From contig CM060708.1 of assembly GCA_030686995.1 (NCBI GenBank), positions 107,656,463 to 107,720,462 of the forward strand: a stretch of 64,000 nucleotides of DNA. Reading direction: 5' to 3'. Positions 48,092 to 59,646 of this stretch are shown here, one piece after another. The position numbers were made by a program, and so were the translations under genes. The stretch's first letter is position 1. Each line of letters begins with the position of its first letter. This DNA comes from Artemisia argyi. Lineage: Eukaryota; Streptophyta; Magnoliopsida; Asterales; Asteraceae. Under the pieces are notes generated by a model. The model did not search any database. It was given only the letters and a program-made list of their open reading frames with translations, and had not been told where the DNA came from.

Positions 48092-48376
48092 GAGCGAGGG
48101 GTGTGATCGAGCCATCGCTGGCATTTTCAACACCAGCCTAAAAACCACCACGGCGCACCGTACCGGAAGTGGCGCCATCGTGGGTCGCGCCGTGCTGGCC
48201 AGCCCACGCCGTCGATACCTTTTTTTGAATCCATACGTTGTGTAACGGCTAGTTAACCAAAAAATTCATTTTTTTTCTTTTTTCTTCTCCATTTAAATCT
48301 AAAAAATCCTCCTTCACTCCTCATTTCTTCTCCATTTAAAGCTAAAAAAATCCTCCTTCACTCCTCATTTCTCCTC

Positions 48377-49332
48377 CAAACAATCCCAACCCACATAATC
48401 CCAACGACCCTAATTTCGATCCTTATGATGTTTTTTTGAATGACGATCGAGAGCGATATCTTCAAGGTTACTTGGCGTATGAATAATTTGTATCTTTGTA
48501 TGATCAAGAAGCCGGGGGATCGCGATCGGGTGAAAAGAGAACGAGGACATACATACCTCGTGAACGAGAAGAGGCGGAACAACGTTTACGCGACGACTAT
48601 TTTGGCAACGATGAGACAGATCCTCAATATCCCGAAGAGAAATATAGGTGAAGGTATCGTATGAATTCTAGACTTTTTAATAAAATTCTCAACGATATTT
48701 TAAGTTATGATGTTCATCCTCTTCCCGAGTACTTTAGTTTTTAAGACAAAGTTACGATGCTGCCGGTCGTTTAAGTATTGGTGCTGTTTTGAAGTGCACA
48801 TCCGCCATCCGCCAATTGGCGTACGACACTGTGCCTGATGCATTTGATGAGTACTTGCAAATTGGTGAACGTTGTTCACGACAATGTTTAGATAACTTAC
48901 TAAATGCATACATGCTTTATACAATGAAAAGCATTTAAGAAAGTCCATTTCAGAAGATGTTGAAAAATATATGCATTGCACAAAAAAGAACATAAACTCC
49001 TGGGAATGCTTGGGAGTATTGAGTGTATGCATTGGGATTGGAAAAATTTCTCAAAGGCCTTACAAGCTCAATTTAAAAGACGTGATCATAAATACCCAAC
49101 TCTTATGTTGGAAGCGGTTACGGATAAAAAAGTATGGATTTGGCATGCATATTTTGGGGTTCCGGGGTCAAATAACGATCTTAATGTGTTTTATTGTTCC
49201 CCGTTATTTGATGATGAACTTGCCGGTAAAGCCCAGGAAAGTCCATTTGTAGTGAACGGACATACATATAAGAAAGGATACTATTTAGCCGACGACATTT
49301 ATCCGGCATGGTCAATGTTTGTGAAAACGTTT
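48377..49332 (+). pseudogene. PIF/Harbinger transposase, N-terminal and central part
   Basis: Pieces in several frames give NDDRERYLQGYLAYE then a stop, YDAAGRLSIGAVLKCTSAIR, DTVPDAFDEYLQIGERC, and a long frame LGMLGSIECMHWDWKNFSKA, PTLMLEAVTDKKVWIWHAYF, GVPGSNNDLNVFYCSPLFDD, YYLADDIYPAWSMFVKTF. These are the hallmark blocks of the plant Harbinger DDE nuclease. The family has GSIDCMHW at the first catalytic Asp; here it is Glu. The second Asp (NNDLNV) is kept. Stops and frameshifts occur throughout the first half. Interrupted exactly at 49332 by the gag-only element. Confidence 0.88.
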
Positions 49333-50804
49333 TGTAACACCCCCAAAATACCGCAGCGGAAGACTGTGTCATAAGGGTGCTACTTCATAATACAAAGAAC
49401 AAGGTATAGAAAACGAACTCTAAATGAGACGTTTTGAAAAGTGACCATTCGATTAATAAATTCCGAAATACAAACTTGAGTTCCATAATACAATACATAA
49501 GAGTTTTAAGACAAATCGAATGGTAAAGATAAAAGCATAAGTCTTCAAAACATGCCAAGCGACTCTATGCTCCATGCAACAGCTATCACCTTATAGACCT
49601 GAGATAAACATGCTAAAGTGTCAACACAATGGTTGGTGAGTTCATAGAGTTTGTCTTAAAATAGTTGAAAAGCCTTAAAGAATGTTCACACAGCAAAGGC
49701 ATCGTGAATCCACTCAGTTACAAGTCCCGCCATAAGAGACTTGTAACCTGTGTGTTCACAACCCACTGCTAATATATATGGTATAATAAAGACATGTATA
49801 AGTTCATCAAAACAGTTTAGCAATTAGTCGTGAGTCTACACTTCATCTCCGAAGACCTCACGTTTATGATGTATCCAACATTCGCAAATGTTAGGATGTA
49901 TCAATAGCCTCAATGGTCATCCAACAACTTAATGTGGAGCCACCGGAAGTCTCAATGGTCATCCAGCAACTTAATCTGGAGCCACTGGCAGTAACACAAT
50001 CAAGTATAACGCAGTTAAGTATAACATAATCATGTATGTATGAAATCAAGTATAATGCGATCAAGTATAAGACAATCAAGTATAGAACAATCAAGTATAA
50101 TGCGATCAAGTATTTGTACAAGTAAGAAAGTAGTTGTGCATGTATCCCCCCCAAAGAGTTGAAACAAATATGAAAAAGTAGGGGCTATGACTCACCTTAA
50201 GCTTAAGTGATGTGAAATCAAAGTGGTAGTCGAATCGTGAAAGTCTCTAAGAGCAGCCTATAATAGAACGTTGCGACTTAGGTTGGGAGTAATGTCTAAG
50301 AATACGAAGAATTGCCTATATATGTCTTGCATAATGTTCATGATGTAGTACTTAGTATATAGCGTAAGTCGTCGAATATAAATAGTTTATGAAACATGTA
50401 TGTTTTGGTATATCGTTTACTACCGTTCGGGCCGACATAATTCAGAAGTCATGGAGTAAACGTTCGAGGAGCCAGGACACTTTAACTCGTAAATCCACAA
50501 CTCATCTCGACGGCTTACTCAATGAACTCCTCACATGAGGCTCCCTACTATTGTAGTATTTGATAACAAATGTATAAGTTTTGATCCGAAAAGTTATATG
50601 TCCAATATTTGAATAAACTTAGGAAAGTTTATTAGCACATGAAGATTGTTATTAGGGGTAGTTTCATAAGTCTTGAATGACCATTTTCTCTTGGTAAAAT
50701 CTCATGGTTCCCTTTTAAGTGAAGTAGATCCAAATTGCTTGTTCAAGTTATCGCCTAATTCCTTGTTTCATGTTTTCGCCTAAGTAATCTTACATGGTCA
50801 TTTC

Positions 50805-50823
50805 GTCATGGCCTAGCCATGAC
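50805..50823 (-). other. Perfect 8-bp hairpin in the LTR
   Basis: GTCATGGC, CTA, GCCATGAC. The arms are the same as in the sister element (9472-9490); the loop differs. Also present in the other LTR at 56552-56570. Confidence 0.65.
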
Positions 50824-52494
50824 CTTTGGTCCTTGTTCCAAGGTCATGAGACACAACCTTGGCTCTAGCCATGGTTGTGGTCTTGATTATAGGTCATAAG
50901 ACCTCTTGGTCTTAGTAAATCATAACTATAATATAGTGACTTTGGTCTAAAATGGGCTGTTAAGATTTTGAAGAATTTTATCACTCGGAAAGCATTTTTA
51001 GGTCTCGAGCTTCTTTGTTCCTGAACGAAAACGTCGTTCCGGACAACTTTCATGTTTTAACTTTTTGATGAATCGGACCAGAAGTAGGACTTTAAAAACC
51101 CAAATTTGATCAGGAAGCTATTTGGCAGTTTTGCCGGAAATCTTTGGTAATTTCAAATCGCCATAACTTTTGACTCGTATTCTCGTTTTGGGTGGTTCAA
51201 ATTGCTATGGTTTCCTTGTTAAGTCCTCTTTAACATTAAGTAAGTGTCAAATATCAAAGTTATACTATTTTGGTCGTGGTTCTCCATAAAAATCACTAGT
51301 TTGCTTGTTTACTTGTCATAAGTTAACATATGTATACCAATACTTGTTTTATCCATTTTTAAACATCATGAACACAATAACAAGAACATATATAGCATGA
51401 AAGGAACACAAAGAGCATGAAAATGATAATTAAGCAAGCAAGTATGTTAAGGTTTGCTTACAACTTTTGGCCTTAATGAAAAGGGAAACTAGGACAAGAA
51501 CTAGGACTTTGATTGAATAAGCTTTCTTCCTTTGCAACCTATGATAAACCGAGGTTATTTGAAGATTATAACGACGCCTTCTTGAAGTCCAAAGCTATTT
51601 GAAGATTATAACGACGTCTTTTTGGAGACTTTAAAGTTATAACAACTTTTCTTAGAAAATTTCCAAGATTGAAGATCAAACACTAGTTTTCTTTCAAAAA
51701 CTAGTTAACTTTCTTACAAAATATAAGAAAAGTGCCTTAGGTTTTAGGACTTGAAGGTTATAAGAAGGTGTGGTGCAAGATTTCTATGTGTTATTAGTTG
51801 GCTATTTATAGGATGAGAAAAATAGTTAACTATATATTGGGTTAGAAAGTAACCATGGTTAATTTAGACACTTGTAAACATCCTAGAGATCAATGGTCAA
51901 GATTTGACCACCCATGGTGACTCCCCCCCCCACATTGGCGGTTTCATGGAGATAAGATGACTAGATGATGAGTCTTGGTGTTATCTTGCTTAGTTTGTGC
52001 ATTTTGACTCCGTAAAATGCTAACCGTAAATGATTAAGCCTCAAAACGTAAAACCGGGTATCGTAAAAATATGAAACTTGAAAGTATTGTTAAACATGTC
52101 AATATAGTCCATAATAAAATATAAAATGAGTGGTAGGATCCATCGGGTGCTAAAACCCTGCTAAAAACTGGAAACACGGGTCTAAAACGCGTAATACGTA
52201 AAATGTACGAATATTGCGTAAAATTGAGAAAAGTAAAATGTTACTTTTCTAATGTGATAAAAATGATTTAAAATGACTTATAATGTCTAGACTGGGCTTA
52301 GTCTAGTGTTGGTTGGTATTAAATGTCTTTTAGACATCAAACCGTAAGCCTAAAAATCACGAAATGACTTATAACATCAAGGGATGATTTTTGGTCAATG
52401 GAGGAGGGAAAGAATATGTTGACTTTTTCTAATAAGTTGAAAACTCAAATAGTCTTAGAAACGCGTTTTGTGGTCTAACGGTTAATCGCCTATA

Positions 52495-52550
52495 CAGTTA
52501 AGCGTGCTCATGTGAAATTAGTACAGGCATGGGTGACCTGCTGGGAAGTC
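52495..52550 (+). ncRNA. 5S rRNA-like segment in the LTR (antisense to the element)
   Basis: CAGTTAAGCGTGCT, then TTAGTAC, then ATGGGTGACCT and CTGGGAAGTC occur in order and spacing as in the second half of plant 5S rRNA, the part that carries the internal pol III promoter (A box, intermediate element, C box). By hand alignment from memory about 46 of 56 bases agree. It lies in the LTR U3, on the opposite strand from gag. The identical copy is at 58242-58297. Not a functional 5S gene: the first half of 5S is not recognisable. Confidence 0.8.
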
Positions 52551-52884
52551 TTTGGTCATGTTTTTCTCAGTCACGATTAATTCTCAAATAAATCATGAGT
52601 GTGTCAAACATTTTTCTGATGCGAGGTCACTTAACGCGGTCGAGTTTCGTTGTACGTAGAATTTCTGAATGACGTTTTACCCTAAAACGTGTAATTCCTT
52701 AATAACTTTCACGAAAATGATCTGACGAATGTCAAACATTTAATTTGTCATGGAAATGATTTATCACTCGAGAATATCAAATAAAAAATCAACTTTCGGG
52801 AAAGTTTCGGGAAAAATGAATAGTAAAAGTGAATAGTGAAATTTTCCGAGAATAGTGATTAACCTGAAAATGCGAATTGTTACA

Positions 52885-52898
52885 GTCTCTACCCCTTC
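52885..52898 (-). other. Polypurine tract of the gag-only element
   Basis: On the minus strand GAAGGGGTAGAGAC, abutting the 3' LTR. The sister element has GTAAGGGGTAGAAAG in the same place. Confidence 0.8.
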
Positions 52899-53006
52899 AG
52901 GAAACTTCGTCCCGAAGTTTAGTGTGTCTAGGTCTCTTATCTTAATAGCGGCATAATAAATCTAGATTTAGAATAAAATAATATGGTAGTATAAGGTACG
53001 TACCCG

Positions 53007-54374
53007 TTACGCATTGCGGGCTTCCTTAGCACCCAAATAGTATGCTCGACCCCGAGGTGGACTAACATTGTATCCACGGTTTGGGTTATTTTCTTCAAGC
53101 ATAACGGCTAAAGTTGGGTTGTCCAGCACTTGTCCCTGTGCCCTATTTAACTTAGGACAAGTATCTCGGAAGTGGTTTGGGCTGTTGCACTCAAAGCATG
53201 TCTTTTGGTTGTTTCTTATATTGCCCGCATTCACCGGTGCTACTTGCCTTGCCGTTGCTTTACACTGATTTGTAAAATGGCTCTTTTGATTGCAATTAGT
53301 ACACATTCGACAGGGCTCAGACCTCTGATGATGATAAGCACATTTATTACACTTAGGATGTGGACCTTCATACTTTCCCTGATCATAAATTGTTGCCGCA
53401 AATCCTCTTACTCTCTTATTATCAACCATTGTACCCTTTTGCTCGCTTGATTCACCTGCTCCCTTCCTTTTATCACTAGTCTTCAAAGTTCCATTCCTAA
53501 CCATCTCATCTGTTAGGGTCCCTGCTCTTAGTATTGCACTTTGAATCGTGGGAGGTTCGGTTGTTTTCACCATCCCACGAATCTCGGGAACAAGGCCATA
53601 AATGTACCTCTCAATCCTCTTGGATTCAGGGGTAACCAGATGAGGAACTAGTTTAGCTAGTTCATGAAACCGGTCTGTGTAGGTTGCATGACCAGCCCCT
53701 ACCATAGAGTGATGCCAAAACTCGTCTTCTAGTTTTTGCATTTCATTAACCGGGCAGTATTCTTCCTTCAGTAGTCCCTTAAAGTCGTCCCATGACATGC
53801 CTACAGCTGCTTCTCTAGTCCTTGCTTGAATCTGCATGTTCCACCATGTCAATGCCTTTTCTGATAGCAAGCATGCAGAATATTTTACTCTCTGGTGGAT
53901 TGCACAGTTACTGATGTCAATCACTGACTCCATCTTCTCGACCCATCGTGTATATGCCAATGCACCTCCTTTGCCATTAAACTCAATTGGTTTGCATGAC
54001 GTAAATTCCTTATACGTACATCCAGTCCTATGGTTGTTGTTGTTGTTGTTATCATTCCTTCCTCCATTATTTGTAGCGTCATTTATGCTTCCGTGGTTTC
54101 CCGAATTGTTCATGTGATTGCCAACTTGTGTGACTATGGTAGGAAGTAGGTTTTGTAGTTGTTGGGCAATAATGGCGGAGACATCCGGATTTCCACCATT
54201 GTTACTAGGGTTACTAGTGTCGTGAGCATCTCCTCTACCTCCACGTCCACCAGTTCTTCCACTATCATTACTAGTGTCGTGAGTAGTTCCTCTACCTCCA
54301 CGACCACCAGTTCTTCCACCTCTTGGTGTTGCACCACCTCGGCTAGTGCTACGAGTTACTCTCTTTGGTGCCAT
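53007..54374 (-). CDS. Intact gag of the gag-only element
   Basis: 455 codons, no stop. Residues 1-60 are Arg/Gly-rich with a tandem duplicate (GRTGGRGGRG at about 20-29 and 39-48). The capsid domain is at about 118-300, with ALTWWNMQIQARTREAAVGM and KLEDEFWHHSMVGAGHATYT. Residues 342-406 hold CNKCAYHHQRSEPC, CTNCNQKSHFTNQC and CFECNSPNHFRDTC; the last two are perfect CX2CX4HX4C knuckles for RNA binding. It ends YYLGAKEARNA, just where protease would begin in full-length relatives, so the deletion removed pol cleanly. About 110 bases separate the stop from the PPT. An intact gag in a pol-less element suggests it packages its own RNA and uses a partner's enzymes. The start ATG (MAPKRVTRS) is the usual one for the family. 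Confidence 0.93.
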   Translation of the reverse strand: MAPKRVTRSTSRGGATPRGGRTGGRGGRGTTHDTSNDSGRTGGRGGRGDAHDTSNPSNNGGNPDVSAIIAQQLQNLLPTIVTQVGNHMNNSGNHGSINDATNNGGRNDNNNNNNHRTGCTYKEFTSCKPIEFNGKGGALAYTRWVEKMESVIDISNCAIHQRVKYSACLLSEKALTWWNMQIQARTREAAVGMSWDDFKGLLKEEYCPVNEMQKLEDEFWHHSMVGAGHATYTDRFHELAKLVPHLVTPESKRIERYIYGLVPEIRGMVKTTEPPTIQSAILRAGTLTDEMVRNGTLKTSDKRKGAGESSEQKGTMVDNKRVRGFAATIYDQGKYEGPHPKCNKCAYHHQRSEPCRMCTNCNQKSHFTNQCKATARQVAPVNAGNIRNNQKTCFECNSPNHFRDTCPKLNRAQGQVLDNPTLAVMLEENNPNRGYNVSPPRGRAYYLGAKEARNA

Positions 54375-55079
54375 GATATCTACAAGGAGGGATATTTTGT
54401 CGACGTCAGATATGAGGTGATATTCCTGGACTACTTAGTCTTAAATCTTGTCAATTTGAGTCAATCGTTGATTAATGTAAGCATGATCACATATGTCTAC
54501 GTGAGTCGTGACACATTTATAATTATGTTGGCCACCATAATTATAATTGCTTCCTTTCACACGTATACATATTTACCAGGCACACATAACACAACAATTG
54601 GTACTACATAATTGGGTAGACTTTCTATCATCTGCTCTTAAGTTGTGAAAGGGTAACGTAGTCTGGGTATCTAGAGAAGGTGATATGGCGAAATGGACTA
54701 GTCACGCTTGTAGAAAGGTTTGAGTGTCGTACTAGGACATATGAACCACTTCTAGGTTTTAGAATCATATAAAGTAAGTATAAGGCAAATCATCAAATCT
54801 CTACAGGAAACTAATAACCTTTATTTAACTTAATCTTATGTCTTATCAAACAAGAACTGTCACAAGATTAAGTTAATTAAACAATTATTACTTAGCTCTA
54901 AATTTTTGATGACTTGACTATTGTCTTGGGTTTCTTCTAAACAAACAATTAGCAATAAGCATATGCGCATGAAGTGTGTGTAAGGCAAAATAAAGAGAAG
55001 AGTCTTAATGTTTATATCAGTTATAGTCTAGGCACTAAATGCAACCTAGTTCTCTATAACCAAGGCTCTGATACCAATC
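54375..55079 (-). other. 5' leader of the gag-only element
   Basis: About 700 bases between PBS and gag. No gene; plus-strand frames here are Ser/Thr-rich shadows of the RGG coding region. PBS at 55064-55076. Confidence 0.75.
55064..55076 (-). other. Primer binding site, initiator tRNA-Met
   Basis: On the minus strand TGGTATCAGAGCC, an exact match to the common plant site, three bases after the 5' LTR. It fixes orientation and the LTR edge. Confidence 0.92.
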
Positions 55080-57547
55080 TGTAACACCCCCAAAATACCG
55101 CAGCGGAAGACTGTGTCATAAGGGTGCTACTTCATAATACAAAGAACAAGGTATAGAAAACGAACTCTAAATGAGACGTTTTGAAAAGTGACCATTCGAT
55201 TAATAAATTCCGAAATACAAACTTGAGTTCCATAATACAATACATAAGAGTTTTAAGACAAATCGAATGGTAAAGATAAAAGCATAAGTCTTCAAAACAT
55301 GCCAAGCGACTCTATGCTCCATGCAACAGCTATCACCTTATAGACCTGAGATAAACATGCTAAAGTGTCAACACAATGGTTGGTGAGTTCATAGAGTTTG
55401 TCTTAAAATAGTTGAAAAGCCTTAAAGAATGTTCACACAGCAAAGGCATCGTGAATCCACTCAGTTACAAGTCCCGCCATAAGAGACTTGTAACCTGTGT
55501 GTTCACAACCCACTGCTAATATATATGGTATAATAAAGACATGTATAAGTTCATCAAAACAGTTTAGCAATTAGTCGTGAGTCTACACTTCATCTCCGAA
55601 GACCTCACGTTTATGATGTATCCAACATTCGCAAATGTTAGGATGTATCAATAGCCTCAATGGTCATCCAACAACTTAATGTGGAGCCACCGGAAGTCTC
55701 AATGGTCATCCAGCAACTTAATCTGGAGCCACTGGCAGTAACACAATCAAGTATAACGCAGTTAAGTATAACATAATCATGTATGTATGAAATCAAGTAT
55801 AATGCGATCAAGTATAAGACAATCAAGTATAGAACAATCAAGTATAATGCGATCAAGTATTTGTACAAGTAAGAAAGTAGTTGTGCATGTATCCCCCCCA
55901 AAGAGTTGAAACAAATATGAAAAAGTAGGGGCTATGACTCACCTTAAGCTTAAGTGATGTGAAATCAAAGTGGTAGTCGAATCGTGAAAGTCTCTAAGAG
56001 CAGCCTATAATAGAACGTTGCGACTTAGGTTGGGAGTAATGTCTAAGAATACGAAGAATTGCCTATATATGTCTTGCATAATGTTCATGATGTAGTACTT
56101 AGTATATAGCGTAAGTCGTCGAATATAAATAGTTTATGAAACATGTATGTTTTGGTATATCGTTTACTACCGTTCGGGCCGACATAATTCAGAAGTCATG
56201 GAGTAAACGTTCGAGGAGCCAGGACACTTTAACTCGTAAATCCACAACTCATCTCGACGGCTTACTCAATGAACTCCTCACATGAGGCTCCCTACTATTG
56301 TAGTATTTGATAACAAATGTATAAGTTTTGATCCGAAAAGTTATATGTCCAATATTTGAATAAACTTAGGAAAGTTTATTAGCACATGAAGATTGTTATT
56401 AGGGGTAGTTTCATAAGTCTTGAATGACCATTTTCTCTTGGTAAAATCTCATGGTTCCCTTTTAAGTGAAGTAGATCCAAATTGCTTGTTCAAGTTATCG
56501 CCTAATTCCTTGTTTCATGTTTTCGCCTAAGTAATCTTACATGGTCATTTCGTCATGGCCTAGCCATGACCTTTGGTCCTTGTTCCAAGGTCATGAGACA
56601 CAACCTTGGCTCTAGCCATGGTTGTGGTCTTGATTATAGGTCATAAGACCTCTTGGTCTTAGTAAATCATAACTATAATATAGTGACTTTGGTCTAAAAT
56701 GGGCTGTTAAGATTTTGAAGAATTTTATCACTCGGAAAGCATTTTTAGGTCTCGAGCTTCTTTGTTCCTGAACGAAAACGTCGTTCCGGACAACTTTCGT
56801 GTTTTAACTTTTTGATGAATCGGACCAGAAGTAGGACTTTAAAAACCCAAATTTGATCAGGAAGCTATTTGGCAGTTTTGCCGGAAATCTTTGGTAATTT
56901 CAAATCGCCATAACTTTTGACTCGTATTCTCGTTTTGGGTGGTTCAAATTGCTATGGTTTCCTTGTTAAGTCCTCTTTAACATTAAGTAAGTGTCAAATA
57001 TCAAAGTTATACTATTTTGGTCGTGGTTCTCCATAAAAATCACTAGTTTGCTTGTTTACTTGTCATAAGTTAACATATGTATACCAATACTTGTTTTATC
57101 CATTTTTAAACATCATGAACACAATAACAAGAACATATATAGCATGAAAGGAACACAAAGAGCATGAAAATGATAATTAAGCAAGCAAGTATGTTAAGGT
57201 TTGCTTACAACTTTTGGCCTTAATGAAAAGGGAAACTAGGACAAGAACTAGGACTTTGATTGAATAAGCTTTCTTCCTTTGCAACCTATGATAAACCGAG
57301 GTTATTTGAAGATTATAACGACGCCTTCTTGAAGTCCAAAGCTATTTGAAGATTATAACGACGTCTTTTTGGAGACTTTAAAGTTATAACAACTTTTCTT
57401 AGAAAATTTCCAAGATTGAAGATCAAACACTAGTTTTCTTTCAAAAACTAGTTAACTTCTTACAAAATATAAGAAAAGTGCCTTAGGTTTTAGGACTTGA
57501 AGGTTATAAGAAGGTGTGGTGCAAGATTTCTATGTGTTATTAGTTGG

Positions 57548-57556
57548 CTATTTATA
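57548..57556 (-). promoter_or_regulatory. TATA box driving gag
   Basis: CCTATAAATAGCC on the minus strand. The copy in the 3' LTR is at 51802-51810. Confidence 0.65.
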
Positions 57557-58241
57557 GGATGAGAAAAATAGTTAACTATATATTGGGTTAGAAAGTAACC
57601 ATGGTTAATTTAGACACTTGTAAACATCCTAGAGATCAATGGTCAAGATTTGACCACCCATGGTGACTCCCCCCCCCCACATTGGCGGTTTCATGGAGAT
57701 AAGATGACTAGATGATGAGTCTTGGTGTTATCTTGCTTAGTTTGTGCATTTTGACTCCGTAAAATGCTAACCGTAAATGATTAAGCCTCAAAACGTAAAA
57801 CCGGGTATCGTAAAAATATGAAACTTGAAAGTATTGTTAAACATGTCAATATAGTCCATAATAAAATATAAAATGAGTGGTAGGATCCATCGGGTGCTAA
57901 AACCCTGCTAAAAACTGGAAACACGGGTCTAAAACGCGTAATACGTAAAATGTACGAATATTGCGTAAAATTGAGAAAAGTAAAATGTTACTTTTCTAAT
58001 GTGATAAAAATGATTTAAAATGACTTATAATGTCTAGACTGGGCTTAGTCTAGTGTTGGTTGGTATTAAATGTCTTTTAGACATCAAACCGTAAGCCTAA
58101 AAATCACGAAATGACTTATAACATCAAGGGATGATTTTTGGTCAATGGAGGAGGGAAAGAATATGTTGACTTTTTCTAATAAGTTGAAAACTCAAATAGT
58201 CTTAGAAACGCGTTTTGTGGTCTAACGGTTAATCGCCTATA

Positions 58242-58297
58242 CAGTTAAGCGTGCTCATGTGAAATTAGTACAGGCATGGGTGACCTGCTGGGAAGTC
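58242..58297 (+). ncRNA. 5S rRNA-like segment, second copy
   Basis: Same 56 bases as 52495-52550, in the 5' LTR. See that entry for the alignment. Confidence 0.8.
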
Positions 58298-58631
58298 TTT
58301 GGTCATGTTTTTCTCAGTCACGATTAATTCTCAAATAAATCATGAGTGTGTCAAACATTTTTCTGATGCGAGGTCACTTAACGCGGTCGAGTTTCGTTGT
58401 ACGTAGAATTTCTGAATGACGTTTTACCCTAAAACGTGTAATTCCTTAATAACTTTCACGAAAATGATCTGACGAATGTCAAACATTTAATTTGTCATGG
58501 AAATGATTTATCACTCGAGAATATCAAATAAAAAATCAACTTTCGGGAAAGTTTCGGGAAAAATGAATAGTAAAAGTGAATAGTGAAATTTTCCGAGAAT
58601 AGTGATTAATCTGAAAATGCGAATTGTTACA

Positions 58632-58993
58632 CGTTTAGTGTTGCAAGGACTGAAAAATATTTGAACTTCAAAAGGATTCAAGAAAGTGCTAGAAAAGTTA
58701 TTGAATGAGCTTTCGGAGTCTTAGAAGGTCATTGGGGAATTATACGACAACCCGCACGTGCTTGGCATATCAACACCTTGAAACTAATCATGTATTGTTG
58801 TATAATGTTACGCAACATGATTTTGGAAGACGAAGGATTTGAAGTGAATTTAAGAGATACATTCGTCGATCCAAGTCCGAACATGCCAGACACTTGGATC
58901 GAAAGATGTGATTTACATGTTCGAAAAAATAAAGAACTTTGAGATAGAAAAGTGCACGATGAGCTTCGACTAGACCTTGTGGAGTTGTTAGTA
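58632..58993 (+). pseudogene. PIF/Harbinger transposase, C-terminal part
   Basis: Resumes after the gag-only element with IQESARKVIE, a TGA stop, then AFGVLEGHWGIIRQPARAWH, LIMYCCIMLRNMILEDEGFE and a charged tail to VHDELRLDLVELLVQK. The Glu before the stop is the expected third catalytic acid (family V-E-R-A-F-G-V); the stop replaces the Arg, consistent with CGA to TGA. A further stop follows RKNKEL. The LTR at 59001 lies at the very end of the coding sequence. Confidence 0.88.
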
Positions 58994-59000
58994 CAAAAAG

Positions 59001-59646
59001 TGTGACTGGATTAAGACTGGGCTTAGTCCAGGTTCGGCTGATCTTGATGGATCGTCCGTTGTGTAGTTTATGCACTAATCCAAGTAGAGGAATGAGTTCC
59101 TGCACAAGTAGAAGCACATGGTTAGCCTTATCGTGGGGACGGACCCCACGATTAAGCTCTGGCGTGAGAATAAGTATTCATGTTGTGAGAGAAATATCCT
59201 TGTGTTGGGATGATTGAGAAAGTCATACCTCGAAAGCGTGAATCGGGGTTTCCTTTTATAGGTGGTGGAAATATTAGGGTTTCCTAATATTTCGCATATT
59301 GCTGTAGTGGCTAAAGTGGGACCCTTGTCGGTCAAGGGTCTACAACTTAATCGATGTTTGCGGGCGTAGGTGGATTTCTGGACCGGGGTCCGGTCCGTAA
59401 GCGTACTTCAGGAGTGCCGCTTGTACGTGTCCTAGTTTGTCCGGATTGTGCCATGCTCGTGTCAGGGGCTTTATTGACCTGCTGGGCCGGAGCTAGTTTG
59501 TTCATTGAGCCGGAGCCCAGTTTGCTCGTTAGGCCGAAGGCCATTTTGTTTGTAGGGCCGGAGCCCGTTTTGTCTATAGTGCTAGAGCCCGGTTCGTATA
59601 GTACGGTCCAGGCCCAGTAAGCTGTTGTCCGTACTATACGTCATCA
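59001..59646 (-). repeat. 3' LTR (646 bp) of another minus-strand gypsy element
   Basis: On the minus strand TGATGACGTATAG...AATCCAGTCACA. TATAAAAGG on the minus strand at 59252-59260. About four degenerate 25-30-bp repeats (GGGCCGGAGCC core) lie at 59480-59600. A purine-rich tract (TTGGGGGACT on the minus strand, 59647-59657) adjoins it, so it is the 3' LTR and the internal region lay to the right, now displaced by the next insertion. Flank AAAAG (58996-59000) is the candidate target duplication. Confidence 0.75.

Larger units (their letters stand above)
49333..52884 (-). repeat. 3' LTR (3552 bp) of the gag-only element
   Basis: On the minus strand TGTAACAATTCGC...GGGGGTGTTACA. Internal repeats: a 43-bp pair (about 49909-49990, TCAATGGTCATCCA), about ten ATCAAGTATAA-type units (49985-50120), and a 43-bp pair around GATTATAACGACG (51555-51640). 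The 87-codon frame over the ATCAAGTATAA units is an artefact of the repeat. Confidence 0.94.
49333..58631 (-). mobile_element. Young gag-only LTR retrotransposon (TR-GAG type), 9299 bp
   Basis: Two LTRs of 3552 bases each (49333-52884, 55080-58631) enclose 2195 bases holding PBS, one intact gag and a PPT. The duplication CGTTT is perfect (49328-49332, 58632-58636). By eye I find two substitutions (near 51051/56798 and 52864/58611) and two one-base indels (near 51711 and in a C run near 51930). No protease, RT or integrase. It must borrow them. Same family as 7400-16636, opposite orientation. Ty3/gypsy assignment rests on gag and PBS. Confidence 0.95.
55080..58631 (-). repeat. 5' LTR (3552 bp) of the gag-only element
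   Basis: Nearly identical to 49333-52884. It carries the promoter (TATAAATAG on the minus strand, 57548-57556) that would drive gag, and the 5S-like segment at 58242-58297, about 330-390 bases from the LTR start. Confidence 0.94.
48092..59000 (+). mobile_element. PIF/Harbinger transposon remnant, split by a nested element, right end lost
   Basis: The left end candidate is TAA (3-bp target duplication) followed by GAGCGAGGGGTGTGATC at 48092. The transposase remnant follows in two pieces (48377-49332 and 58632-58993). The right terminal repeat is not visible because an LTR begins at 59001. The 9.3 kb gag-only element occupies 49333-58631. Confidence 0.7.

Noticed and set aside
49891..50154. 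87-codon Leu/Tyr-rich frame, repeated at 55638-55901
   Set aside because: It is produced by the ATCAAGTATAA tandem units read on the minus strand and exists twice only because the LTR does.
52440..52565. A functional 5S rRNA gene
   Set aside because: Only the second half of 5S is recognisable, with substitutions; no first half or terminator was found, so it is called a 5S-like segment.
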